NCBI RefSeq assembly: GCF_002093665.1
Contig: NZ_MRWE01000002.1
Coordinates: forward strand, 1-64,000
Reading direction: 5' to 3'
Origin: Rouxiella badensis
GTDB taxonomy: Bacteria > Pseudomonadota > Gammaproteobacteria > Enterobacterales > Enterobacteriaceae
Length of the DNA: 64,000 nucleotides
In this document: positions 56,132-64,000 of the stretch, one piece after another
Position numbering within the stretch: the stretch's first letter is position 1
Layout: each line of letters starts with the position of its first letter
Translations under genes and position numbers: made by a program
The notes under the pieces: model-generated
What the model saw: only the letters and a program-made list of their open reading frames with translations
The model's database searches: none
Told to the model about the DNA's origin: nothing

Positions 56132-56482
56132 AGATGTCCTGAAATAATCGTTGTTCTGAAATAAATGATCCCCACATAGGTGAAGTCTGTGGAAAAAGAA
56201 GGTGCGCTATCTCAGCGAAAAATTGCGGTGATTATTCCGCCATGACCTGAGCGACGGGCATCATAAAGAGGGGTTGTTGGATAAATATTGATCTTACAGG
56301 GCAATTAAGACGAAATTTTTTTTGTTGTTGCCCTTGATGCTGAGAGACATGACCCCATCTTATTCTCAACCGCAGTTGTTACCGCCGGTCTTAAGCAATA
56401 TCGGACAGTTGAAAAGCAAAAAACCGTCCGCATATAGAGTAACAACCTCAACGAATAATGAATTTTAGTGGAGACGTTTTAG
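56132..56482 (+). other. satP/dnaK intergenic region and dnaK leader
   Basis: 351 nt with no ORF. It includes a sigma-32 promoter (listed separately) about 115 nt before dnaK. Upstream sequence is AT-rich and probably holds the satP promoter. Confidence 0.6.
56333..56360 (+). promoter_or_regulatory. Sigma-32 heat-shock promoter of dnaKJ
   Basis: CTTGAT (56333-56338) and CCCCATCT (56353-56360) with a 14-nt spacer fit the RpoH consensus CTTGAA-N13-15-CCCCATNT and closely follow the E. coli dnaK P1. The expected transcription start is near 56368. Confidence 0.9.
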
Positions 56483-58384
56483 ATGGGTAGAATTATTGGA
56501 ATCGACTTGGGTACCACCAACTCTTGTGTAGCGATCATGGATGGCACTACTGCACGTGTGCTTGAAAACGCCGAAGGGGATCGTACCACACCTTCAATCA
56601 TTGCTTATGCGCAGGACGGTGAGATCCTGGTTGGCCAACCTGCTAAGCGTCAGGCCGTCACTAACCCGCAGAACACGCTGTTTGCTATCAAGCGTCTGAT
56701 CGGTCGTCGCTTCCAGGACGAAGAAGTTCAGCGCGATAAAGGCATCATGCCTTACAGCATCGTTGGTGCTGACAACGGTGACGCCTGGATTGACGTTAAA
56801 GGCCAAAAAATCGCACCTCCGCAGATCTCTGCAGAAGTGTTGAAGAAAATGAAGAAAACGGCTGAAGATTACCTGGGTGAGCCAGTAACTGAAGCGGTTA
56901 TCACTGTACCTGCATACTTCAACGATGCTCAGCGTCAGGCAACTAAAGACGCCGGCCGTATCGCAGGTCTGGAAGTAAAACGTATCATCAACGAACCGAC
57001 TGCGGCGGCACTGGCTTACGGCCTGGATCGCGAAGTCGGTAACCGCACCATCGCGGTATACGACCTGGGTGGTGGTACTTTCGATATCTCTATCATCGAA
57101 ATCGATGAAGTTGATGGCGAGAAAACCTTTGAAGTTCTGTCTACCAACGGTGACACCCACCTCGGTGGTGAAGACTTCGATAGCCGTCTGATCAACTACC
57201 TGGTTGAAGAATTCAAGAAAGATCAAGGTATGGATCTGCGTAACGATCCGCTGGCAATGCAGCGTCTGAAAGAAGCGGCAGAGAAGGCTAAAATCGAGCT
57301 GTCTTCTGCACAACAGACTGACGTTAACCTGCCGTACATCACTGCTGATGGCAGCGGCCCGAAACACATGAACATCAAAGTAACCCGTGCAAAACTGGAA
57401 TCTCTGGTTGAAGACCTGGTTACCCGTTCTATCGAGCCTCTTAAAGTCGCTCTGAAAGACGCAGGCCTGTCTGTTTCCGACATCCAGGACGTTATCCTGG
57501 TCGGTGGTCAGACTCGTATGCCTATGGTTCAGAAGAAAGTGGCTGACTTCTTCGGTAAAGAACCACGTAAAGACGTTAACCCGGACGAAGCGGTTGCTAT
57601 CGGTGCTGCTGTTCAGGGCGGCGTGTTGTCTGGTGATGTTAAAGACGTTCTGCTGCTGGACGTGACTCCACTGTCCTTGGGTATCGAAACCATGGGCGGC
57701 GTGATGACGCCACTGATCACCAAGAACACCACTATCCCGACCAAGCACAGCCAGGTGTTCTCTACCGCTGAAGACAATCAGTCTGCGGTAACCATTCACG
57801 TGGTTCAGGGTGAGCGTAAGCGTTCAGCCGACAACAAATCTCTGGGTCAATTCAACCTGGACGGTATTCAGGCAGCGCCACGCGGTATGGCTCAGATCGA
57901 AGTGACCTTCGACCTGGACGCCGACGGTATCCTGCACGTGTCTGCTAAAGACAAAAATACCGGCCGTGAGCAGAAGATAACCATCAAGGCATCTTCTGGT
58001 CTGAGCGAAGAAGAAATCCAGAAAATGGTTAACGACGCGGAAGCTAACGCCGAGTCAGACCGTAAGTTTGAAGAGCTGGTTCAGACTCGCAACCAGGCGG
58101 ACCACCTGATCCACGGGACTCGTAAGCAGCTGGAAGAAGCCGGTGACAAACTGCCAGCCGAAGACAAAACTGCTATCGAAGACGCGTTGAAAGCGCTGGA
58201 AGTTGCAGCCAAAGGCGAAGACAAAGCTGAAATCGAAGCCAAGACCCAGGCTCTGGTTCAGGTTTCCGGTAAGCTGATGGAACTGGCTCAGCAGCAGTCT
58301 CAGGCTGAAGGCGGCGACGCGAGCGCGAAGAAAGACGACGACGTAGTCGACGCTGAATTCGAAGAAGTAAAAGATAAAAAATAA
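56483..58384 (+). CDS. dnaK: Chaperone DnaK (Hsp70)
   Basis: ATP-dependent Hsp70 chaperone, with DnaJ and GrpE. 633 residues (638 in E. coli). Actin-like ATPase domain with [17 protein letters not shown], the [12 protein letters not shown] motif and the linker [14 protein letters not shown]; then the substrate-binding beta domain and helical lid. The C terminus ends with the EEVKDKK tail. Strong sigma-32 promoter upstream. dnaJ follows 217 nt later. Confidence 0.98.
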   Translation: MGRIIGIDLGTTNSCVAIMDGTTARVLENAEGDRTTPSIIAYAQDGEILVGQPAKRQAVTNPQNTLFAIKRLIGRRFQDEEVQRDKGIMPYSIVGADNGDAWIDVKGQKIAPPQISAEVLKKMKKTAEDYLGEPVTEAVITVPAYFNDAQRQATKDAGRIAGLEVKRIINEPTAAALAYGLDREVGNRTIAVYDLGGGTFDISIIEIDEVDGEKTFEVLSTNGDTHLGGEDFDSRLINYLVEEFKKDQGMDLRNDPLAMQRLKEAAEKAKIELSSAQQTDVNLPYITADGSGPKHMNIKVTRAKLESLVEDLVTRSIEPLKVALKDAGLSVSDIQDVILVGGQTRMPMVQKKVADFFGKEPRKDVNPDEAVAIGAAVQGGVLSGDVKDVLLLDVTPLSLGIETMGGVMTPLITKNTTIPTKHSQVFSTAEDNQSAVTIHVVQGERKRSADNKSLGQFNLDGIQAAPRGMAQIEVTFDLDADGILHVSAKDKNTGREQKITIKASSGLSEEEIQKMVNDAEANAESDRKFEELVQTRNQADHLIHGTRKQLEEAGDKLPAEDKTAIEDALKALEVAAKGEDKAEIEAKTQALVQVSGKLMELAQQQSQAEGGDASAKKDDDVVDAEFEEVKDKK

Positions 58385-58434
58385 TGCCCTTGAGGCAAAG
58401 TAATCGATACGTTCCCGAAAGTCTTTGAGATACA

Positions 58435-58540
58435 GGTAGGCGGCAAGTGAACTCACTTCAGGAGCTTACATCGGTAAGTGACTGGAGTGAGTGAGCACAG
58501 CCAACATCCCTATATTTCGAAGGATGAGGGGGATATTGAT
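58435..58540 (+). repeat. Intergenic palindromic repeat element, dnaK-dnaJ
   Basis: Contains a 38-bp imperfect palindrome (58453-58490, centre 58471.5; arms TCACTTCAG / CTGGAGTGA and CTTAC / GTAAG). It is flanked by GGCGGCAAGTGA and GTGAGC..AGCCAAC. The sequence resembles a dispersed intergenic repeat I recall from Yersinia and Serratia genomes, but that is from memory and unverified. It lengthens the dnaK-dnaJ gap to 217 nt, versus roughly 90 nt in E. coli. Confidence 0.55.
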
Positions 58541-58546
58541 AACCAG

Positions 58547-58576
58547 CACGGGCGTCGAGGTAACTCTGCGCCCGTG
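58547..58576 (+). other. Hairpin in the dnaJ leader
   Basis: An 8-bp stem CACGGGCG / CGCCCGTG (58547-58554 with 58569-58576) and a 14-nt loop end 25 nt before the dnaJ ATG, with the ribosome site in between. It may affect dnaJ translation; no T-tract follows, so it is not a terminator. Confidence 0.5.
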
Positions 58577-58601
58577 CACGCATGTTGAGGGTAGCAAAGG
58601 C

Positions 58602-59738
58602 ATGGCGAAGCAAGACTATTATGAGATTTTGGGCGTCTCCAAAACAGCGGACGAGCGCGAAATCAAAAAGGCTTATAAGCGCCTGGCGATGAAACATCAC
58701 CCTGACCGTAATCAGGGCGATAAAGATTCCGAAAGCAAATTTAAAGAAATTAAAGAAGCTTATGAAATCCTGACCGATGCGCAAAAGCGTGCGGCCTACG
58801 ATCAATACGGTCACGCAGCCTTTGAACAAGGCGGCATGGGTGGCGGTGGTGGTTACGGCGGCGGTGGCGGTGCGGACTTCAGCGACATCTTTGGTGACGT
58901 CTTTGGCGATATCTTTGGTGGCGGCCGTCGTCAACGCGCCAGCCGTGGCTCAGACCTGCGCTATAACATGGACCTGACTCTCGAAGAGGCGGTGCGTGGC
59001 GTAACCAAAGAAATTCGTATTCCAACGCTCGAAGAGTGTGACGTTTGCCACGGCAGCGGGGCGAAAGCGGGCAGCAAACCTGTCAGCTGTCCAACCTGTC
59101 ACGGGCAGGGCCAGGTGCAGATGCGTCAGGGCTTCTTTACCGTACAGCAGGCGTGTCCGACCTGTCACGGCCGCGGCAACATCATTAAAGATCCGTGCAC
59201 CAAATGTCACGGTCATGGCCGCGTAGAGCGTGCTAAGACTCTGTCAGTGAAGATCCCAGCGGGCGTAGATACTGGCGACCGCATCCGTCTTGAAGGCGAA
59301 GGCGAAGCCGGCGAGCAGGGAGCACCAGCAGGCGATCTTTACGTTCAGGTTCAGGTCAAGGCGCACAAGATTTTCGAGCGTGAAGGCAACAACCTGTACT
59401 GTGAAGTGCCGATCAACTTCGCGATGGCAGCACTGGGCGGCGAGATTGAAGTCCCAACCCTCGACGGCCGTGTGAAGCTTAAGATTCCGTCCGAAACACA
59501 GACCGGCAAGCTGTTCCGCATGCGCGGACGCGGTGTTAAATCCGTTCGCGGCGGCGCGCAGGGTGACCTGCTTTGTCGCGTGGTCGTTGAGACACCGGTC
59601 AACCTGAACGAAAAGCAAAAACAGCTGCTTCGCGATCTGGAAGAGAGCTTCGGTGGCGCATCGGGTGAGAAAAACAGCCCGCGTTCAAAAAGCTTCCTTG
59701 ACGGGGTTAAAAAGTTTTTTGACGATTTGACCCGTTAA
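58602..59738 (+). CDS. dnaJ: Chaperone DnaJ (Hsp40)
   Basis: Co-chaperone that delivers substrates to DnaK and stimulates its ATPase. 378 residues: J domain with HPD (33-35), a Gly/Phe-rich region (about 75-110), a zinc-binding domain with four CXXCXGXG repeats ([32 protein letters not shown]), and C-terminal peptide-binding domains ending DLTR. ATG 58602 gives the canonical [14 protein letters not shown]; in-frame codons upstream lie in the repeat region. Confidence 0.98.
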   Translation: MAKQDYYEILGVSKTADEREIKKAYKRLAMKHHPDRNQGDKDSESKFKEIKEAYEILTDAQKRAAYDQYGHAAFEQGGMGGGGGYGGGGGADFSDIFGDVFGDIFGGGRRQRASRGSDLRYNMDLTLEEAVRGVTKEIRIPTLEECDVCHGSGAKAGSKPVSCPTCHGQGQVQMRQGFFTVQQACPTCHGRGNIIKDPCTKCHGHGRVERAKTLSVKIPAGVDTGDRIRLEGEGEAGEQGAPAGDLYVQVQVKAHKIFEREGNNLYCEVPINFAMAALGGEIEVPTLDGRVKLKIPSETQTGKLFRMRGRGVKSVRGGAQGDLLCRVVVETPVNLNEKQKQLLRDLEESFGGASGEKNSPRSKSFLDGVKKFFDDLTR

Positions 59739-59765
59739 GTTCTTTTAAGGTTTTTAACGCCTTTT

Positions 59766-59793
59766 AAATCCCCGGCTGCAGAGTCGGGGATTT
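59766..59793 (+). terminator. dnaKJ terminator
   Basis: A 9-bp stem AAATCCCCG / CGGGGATTT (59766-59774 with 59785-59793), a 10-nt loop and a T run. Confidence 0.8.
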
Positions 59794-59879
59794 TTATTTG
59801 CCGCTAACCTGAGTACACTCCAATACTTATTTCGCGCCGTTATCATCGCGCGGACAGTGTTTCAAAAGGAGTATATAAA

Positions 59880-61046
59880 GTGACCAACCTGATTCGTCAG
59901 TTCCTGCGTATGGAAGCGTCGGGCGGAATTGTATTGATTGCGGCGGCGGTCGTCGCACTTTTAATGGCAAACACCTCACTCAGCGACCTTTACCTCAATT
60001 TCCTCAACTCTCCAGTATCCTTCAGCGTCGGCGGCGTCGGGCTAGACAAGCCCCTGCTGCTGTGGGTGAACGACGGGCTGATGGCAATTTTCTTCCTGAT
60101 GGTCGGTCTCGAGGTGAAGCGTGAACTGCTGGAAGGTGCGCTTTCAAGCCGTGAGCAGGCGCTGTTTCCTGCGATTGCCGCACTGGGCGGCATGATAGTG
60201 CCCGCGCTTATCTATCTGTCGTTTAACGGTGCCGATGAAGTGGCCCGTCAGGGGTGGGCGATTCCGGCTGCGACCGACATCGCCTTTGCGCTTGGCGTGA
60301 TGGCGTTGCTGGGTTCTCGTGTGCCGACTAGCCTCAAGGTGTTCCTGTTGGCGCTTGCCATCATCGATGACCTGGGCGCTATCGTTATTATCGCAGCCTT
60401 CTTCAGCCACGATGTTTCCGTTACCGCGCTGATGCTGTCGGTGCTGGCGATTGCGGCGCTGGCGTGGCTTAACTGGCGTGGGGTCACCAGGCTGACCCCT
60501 TACGTTATCCTCGGGATTTTCCTGTGGGTGTGTATCCTCAAGTCAGGCATTCACGCCACGCTGGCCGGGGTCATTCTGGGCTTCTTAATCCCGCTGCGTA
60601 CCGAAGGCAAGACGTCGCCTGCGCGTTGCGTAGAGCACGGTATTCACCCGTGGGTCGCCTGGCTGATTCTGCCACTGTTTGCGTTTACCAACGCGGGTGT
60701 GTCGCTACAGGGCGTGTCTGGTGAAGGCGTGATGTCGCTGCTGCCAATGGGGATTGCCGCCGGGCTGCTGTTTGGTAAGCCGATCGGCATTATGCTGTTC
60801 TGCTGGGTGTCGATGAAGCTGAAGATTACGCGTCTGCCGCCGGGCGTGCGTTTTAGTCAGATTGCTGCCGTATCGGTGCTGTGCGGGATAGGCTTCACCA
60901 TGTCGATATTCCTGGCGTCGCTGGCGTTTGGCGATGCGGATGCGTCGATGATGATCTATGCCAAGATTGGGATTTTGTTGGGTTCGGTACTGTCTGCGGT
61001 GATGGGATACCTGCTGCTGAGTCGCGCGTTGCCGAAGAAAGTGTGA
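59880..61046 (+). CDS. nhaA: Na+/H+ antiporter NhaA
   Basis: Electrogenic inner-membrane antiporter (2 H+ per Na+) for sodium and alkaline-pH homeostasis. 388 residues, about 12 TM segments. Ion-site residues are present: Asp133 ([11 protein letters not shown]) and Asp163-Asp164 (AIIDDLGAI), same numbers as E. coli. GTG start 59880 preceded by AAGGAG. The E. coli regulator gene nhaR, normally next, is absent; nhaA is followed by a terminator and rpsT. Confidence 0.96.
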   Translation: MTNLIRQFLRMEASGGIVLIAAAVVALLMANTSLSDLYLNFLNSPVSFSVGGVGLDKPLLLWVNDGLMAIFFLMVGLEVKRELLEGALSSREQALFPAIAALGGMIVPALIYLSFNGADEVARQGWAIPAATDIAFALGVMALLGSRVPTSLKVFLLALAIIDDLGAIVIIAAFFSHDVSVTALMLSVLAIAALAWLNWRGVTRLTPYVILGIFLWVCILKSGIHATLAGVILGFLIPLRTEGKTSPARCVEHGIHPWVAWLILPLFAFTNAGVSLQGVSGEGVMSLLPMGIAAGLLFGKPIGIMLFCWVSMKLKITRLPPGVRFSQIAAVSVLCGIGFTMSIFLASLAFGDADASMMIYAKIGILLGSVLSAVMGYLLLSRALPKKV

Positions 61047-61071
61047 TCGGCACCCGCCAAATAACAGCAAT

Positions 61072-61099
61072 AAAAAAACCGGCATATGCCGGTTTTTTT
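61072..61099. terminator. Bidirectional terminator nhaA/rpsT
   Basis: A 13-bp palindrome AAAAAAACCGGCA / TGCCGGTTTTTTT (61072-61084 with 61087-61099) lies between convergent genes. Confidence 0.9.
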
Positions 61100-61122
61100 A
61101 TCAAGCTCTCAACAAAATGCGA

Positions 61123-61386
61123 TTATTGCATTGCGTTGATTTGCGCAGTCAGGTTTGACTTATGACGCGCAGCTTTGTTTTTGTGGATCAGACCTTTACA
61201 GGACTGACGGTCCACAATTGGTTGCATTGCGTTGAATGCATTTTGTGCAGCTTCTTTGTCACCAGCTGCAATAGCCGCGTGTACCTTCTTGATAAAGGTA
61301 CGCATCATTGAACGACGGCTAGCGTTATGCTGACGGCGTTTTTCTGATTGTACGGCGCGTTTCTTAGCTGATTTGATGTTAGCCAA
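61123..61386 (-). CDS. rpsT: 30S ribosomal protein S20
   Basis: 87-residue basic helical protein of the 30S subunit. The mature sequence starts (M)[20 protein letters not shown]. The start codon is TTG (61386-61384), the same unusual UUG used by E. coli rpsT, where it supports autogenous translational control. GGAG lies about 8 nt upstream. The frame continues to 61464 but only the TTG start fits the known protein. Confidence 0.96.
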   Translation of the reverse strand: MANIKSAKKRAVQSEKRRQHNASRRSMMRTFIKKVHAAIAAGDKEAAQNAFNAMQPIVDRQSCKGLIHKNKAARHKSNLTAQINAMQ

Positions 61387-61876
61387 GGTCCAACTCCCAA
61401 ATATTTTTCTATTGAGGACAATTCGAAGGCCGAGGAATATGCCTTTTCGGACTTCTTTTGTCAACGGATTTGTGCAAATAAGCGCCGTTTCTTTGCTCGA
61501 ACTTCATCCGAACTTCAAGCGACGCTTGTTACGTTGTGATGGCGCAGGATTTTAACAGCTATCAGCCGCAGAATACAGCCCATCGCAATAAAATTCAGTT
61601 GAGAAGTGATTATTCTTCCAACAGAGATTGTTAATGCTGAGTTTTTTTGAGAAAACAGAAAGGATTGGCGAAAACGGGGTTTCAATGAAGCCTCACTGTT
61701 TTACAAGCGTCGAGTATAGAGACAATCTCCGGCCAAGTCGCCCTGATACCAAAAAAAATGCGGTATCGATGAGAGAATCCTGCGATCCCACGAATCGCTG
61801 GTTAACCTTATGGGCTGTACAAGGTATAATCCGCCGATTTCCTCTGTTTTGAGCCAGCTATGGATTTGAGCCTGTT
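61387..61876. other. Divergent intergenic region rpsT/ribF
   Basis: 490 nt. It holds the rpsT promoters on the minus strand (not resolved) and the ribF promoter on the plus strand. A short plus-strand ORF at 61628-61852 is not believable: it has no similarity I recognise and crosses promoter sequence. No other feature seen. Confidence 0.5.
61802..61830 (+). promoter_or_regulatory. ribF-ileS promoter
   Basis: TTAACC (61802-61807) and a perfect TATAAT (61825-61830) with 17-bp spacing, about 40 nt before the ribF ATG. Confidence 0.7.
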
Positions 61877-62812
61877 ATGGAGCTAATTCGCGGGATACAC
61901 AATATTCGAGCGCGCCACCATGGGTGCGTACTCACTATTGGTAATTTTGACGGTGTACACCGTGGCCATCAGGCCTTGATCGAACAGCTGAAACTGGAAG
62001 GTCGCCGCCTGGGTTTACCGGTCATGGTAATGATTTTTGAACCTCAACCTCTGGAGCTTTTCGCCGCAGAGAAAGCCCCGGCACGCTTGACCAACCTGCG
62101 TGACAAGGCAAAGTATCTCGCCGAATGCGGGATAGACTATTTGTTGTGCGTGAAATTTGACCCGCGTTTTGCCGCGAACAGCGCTCAGGCCTTCGTGTCT
62201 CAGCTGTTGGTCGAAAAACTGGGCGTCAAATTCCTGACCGTCGGTGATGACTTCCGCTTCGGCGCTGCCAGACTCGGCGATTTCACGCTGCTGCTAAAGG
62301 CCGGTGCCGAATACGGTTTTGACATCGTCAGCACCCAGACCTTCCGCGAGGACGGTCATCGCATCAGCAGCACCGCCATACGCGACGCGCTGCGTGATGA
62401 CGAGCTGGCGCTGGCAGAGAACCTGCTCGGCCATCCTTTCAGCATTTCTGGCAGGGTGGTGCACGGTGACAAGCTGGGCCGCACGATTGGCTTCCCGACC
62501 GCCAACGTCCCGCTCAAACGCCTGGTTAGCCCGGTTAAGGGCGTCTATGCGGTTGAGGTCATGGGCCTGGGTCCTGACCCGGTCCCCGGCGTGGCAAACA
62601 TTGGTACCCGACCTACGGTCAACGGTGTCCGCAAGCAGTTGGAAGTTCACCTGCTCGACACCACGATAGATTTATATGGGCGCCACATTGACGTGGTACT
62701 CCGCGCAAAATTGCGCAATGAACAGCGTTTTGCATCGCTTGATGCGTTGAAGCAGCAAATTGCCAACGACGAGCAAACAGCCCGCGAGTTTTTCGGGCTG
62801 AAACTTTCTTGA
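61877..62812 (+). CDS. ribF: Bifunctional riboflavin kinase / FAD synthetase
   Basis: Makes FMN from riboflavin and FAD from FMN. 311 residues. The N-terminal nucleotidyltransferase domain has TIGNFDGVHRGHQALI (HxGH-type) and EPQPLE; the C-terminal flavokinase domain has GRTIGFPTANV and VEVHLLD-like LEVHLLDTTIDLYG. First gene of the ribF-ileS(-lspA) unit found in enterobacteria. Confidence 0.97.
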   Translation: MELIRGIHNIRARHHGCVLTIGNFDGVHRGHQALIEQLKLEGRRLGLPVMVMIFEPQPLELFAAEKAPARLTNLRDKAKYLAECGIDYLLCVKFDPRFAANSAQAFVSQLLVEKLGVKFLTVGDDFRFGAARLGDFTLLLKAGAEYGFDIVSTQTFREDGHRISSTAIRDALRDDELALAENLLGHPFSISGRVVHGDKLGRTIGFPTANVPLKRLVSPVKGVYAVEVMGLGPDPVPGVANIGTRPTVNGVRKQLEVHLLDTTIDLYGRHIDVVLRAKLRNEQRFASLDALKQQIANDEQTAREFFGLKLS

Positions 62813-62867
62813 GCGATAACCCATTTAGTAGCCCGGCTTCTAGCCGAAAAACGGAACCGAGAATCTT

Positions 62868-64000
62868 ATGAGTGACTTTAAGAATACCCTGAACTTGCCG
62901 GAAACAGGGTTCCCGATGCGCGGCGACTTAGCCAAGCGTGAACCTGCGATGCTGGATAACTGGTACAAGCAGGATCTGTACGGGATTATCCGCGCGGCCA
63001 AAAAGGGCAAAAAAACCTTTATTTTGCATGATGGCCCTCCGTATGCGAACGGCAGCATTCATATTGGTCACTCGGTTAACAAGATTCTCAAAGACATTAT
63101 CGTCAAGTCTAAAGGGATGGCCGGTTACGACTCGCCGTACGTTCCAGGTTGGGACTGCCACGGTCTGCCTATCGAACTGAAGGTTGAGCAGCTGATCGGC
63201 AAGCCGGGCGAGAAGGTCACGCCTGCCGAATTCCGTGCTGCCTGCCGTTCCTACGCTGCCGAACAGATTGAAGGTCAGAAAGCTGACTTCATCCGTCTGG
63301 GCGTGCTGGGGGACTGGGATCACCCATACCGCACCATGGACTTCAAAACCGAAGCCAATATCATCCGTGCGCTGGGCAAAATCATCAGTAACGGCCACCT
63401 GCTGAAAGGCGCTAAGCCTGTGCACTGGTGTACCGACTGTGGTTCTTCGCTGGCCGAAGCCGAAGTTGAATACTACGACAAAACCTCTCCGGCTATCGAC
63501 GTAGCGTTCAACGCCGTCGATCCGACCGCCGTGGCGGCCAAGTTTGGTGCCACCGCTTTCCATGGCCCGGTTTCTCTGGTTATCTGGACCACGACCCCGT
63601 GGACCATGCCGGCCAACCGCGCTATCTCTCTGAACGCCGAGTTCTCCTATCAGCTGGTGCAGGTAGAAGACCGTTGTCTGATCCTGGCTACCGACCTGGT
63701 CGCCAGCGTGATGAAGCGTATCGGTGCAACCGAGTGGACCGTGCTGGGCGAGTGCAAGGGCGCTGACCTTGAGCTGATGCGCTTCCGCCATCCGTTCCTG
63801 GCGTTCGACGTACCGGCCATCCTCGGCGATCACGTGACGCTCGACGCCGGTACCGGTGCCGTACACACCGCACCGGGCCACGGTCCTGACGACTTCGTTA
63901 TCGGCCAGAAATACGGTCTGGAAGTGGCTAACCCGGTAGGGCCAAACGGCTGCTACCTGCCAGGCACCTTCCCGGCGCTGGACGGCAAATTCGTGTTCAA
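62868..64000 (+). CDS. ileS: Isoleucyl-tRNA synthetase (5' part, runs off the window)
   Basis: Class I aminoacyl-tRNA synthetase charging tRNA-Ile. The 377 residues visible start [20 protein letters not shown] and include the HIGH motif (residues 65-68) and the start of the CP1 editing domain with the [15 protein letters not shown] motif. The reading frame has no stop to the window end; the full E. coli enzyme has 938 residues. ATG 62868 has a weak ribosome site and lies 55 nt after ribF. The KMSKS motif lies beyond the window. Confidence 0.96.
   Translation, partial: MSDFKNTLNLPETGFPMRGDLAKREPAMLDNWYKQDLYGIIRAAKKGKKTFILHDGPPYANGSIHIGHSVNKILKDIIVKSKGMAGYDSPYVPGWDCHGLPIELKVEQLIGKPGEKVTPAEFRAACRSYAAEQIEGQKADFIRLGVLGDWDHPYRTMDFKTEANIIRALGKIISNGHLLKGAKPVHWCTDCGSSLAEAEVEYYDKTSPAIDVAFNAVDPTAVAAKFGATAFHGPVSLVIWTTTPWTMPANRAISLNAEFSYQLVQVEDRCLILATDLVASVMKRIGATEWTVLGECKGADLELMRFRHPFLAFDVPAILGDHVTLDAGTGAVHTAPGHGPDDFVIGQKYGLEVANPVGPNGCYLPGTFPALDGKFVF

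Noticed and set aside
56594-57799. 401-codon minus-strand ORF inside dnaK
   Set aside because: Antisense shadow of the highly expressed dnaK gene with strong codon bias.
61628-61852. 74-codon plus-strand ORF between rpsT and ribF
   Set aside because: It overlaps the ribF promoter region, has no recognisable similarity and no good ribosome site; treated as chance.

Overview
The window is about 64 kb of chromosome from a member of the order Enterobacterales. Most of it is the segment that in Escherichia coli runs from about 99 minutes through the map origin to 0.6 minutes (rsmC, holD, rimI, prfC, osmY, deoCABD, serB, radA, nadR, ettA, slt, trpR, gpmB, rob, creA, arcA, thrLABC, talB, mog, satP, dnaKJ, nhaA, rpsT, ribF, ileS). 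Protein identity to E. coli looks moderate and several neighbours differ. Together with the thrL peptide sequence, this points to a Yersiniaceae-like genus (Rahnella, Rouxiella, Ewingella, Serratia or similar) rather than Escherichia. The genus is inferred and was not checked by any search.

Layout. 1-5.0 kb: single-chain dihydroxyacetone kinase, a SulP-type anion transporter overlapping a beta-carbonic anhydrase, a DUF1435 membrane protein with a Fur-box-like site, and two tandem tRNA-Leu(CAG) genes. 5.2-7.2 kb: divergent LysR regulator and aldo/keto reductase. 7.35-16.3 kb: rsmC, holD-rimI, tsgA, prfC, osmY, ytjA, yjjU-yjjV. 16.3-21.1 kb: the deoCABD nucleoside-catabolism operon, preceded by two identical 18-bp palindromes 84 bp apart plus CRP/CytR-like sequence. 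21.1-25.7 kb: ytjB diverging from serB-radA-nadR. 25.7-30.5 kb: accessory genes (secreted serine protease with a chitin-binding-like tail, ElbB-like protein lacking its usual Cys, MDR oxidoreductase and divergent LysR regulator). 30.5-37 kb: ettA, then a macA-macB-outer-membrane-lipoprotein efflux operon. 37-42.4 kb: slt, trpR, yjjX, gpmB, rob, creA. 42.5-49.8 kb: arcA, a small yjjY-like ORF, lasT, and the attenuated thr operon. 49.8-56.1 kb: yaaA, AGCS symporter, talB, mog, an MHS-type transporter, satP. 56.1-64 kb: dnaK-dnaJ with a sigma-32 promoter, nhaA, rpsT, ribF and the 5' part of ileS, which runs off the window.

Most genes are housekeeping. The deo genes salvage (deoxy)nucleosides to sugar phosphates. 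serB and thrABC make serine and threonine, and nadR controls NAD supply. prfC, ettA, rsmC, rimI, rpsT and ileS serve translation, and dnaKJ serves protein folding. arcA, rob, trpR and creA are regulatory or envelope genes.

No insertion sequence, CRISPR array, prophage or rRNA operon was seen. I found no clear novel multi-gene system. The most distinctive items are the deo operator pair, the protease with a chitin-binding-like module in AT-rich surroundings, the ElbB paralogue with Ser in place of the nucleophile-elbow Cys, the complete tripartite MacAB operon, and a palindromic intergenic repeat between dnaK and dnaJ.
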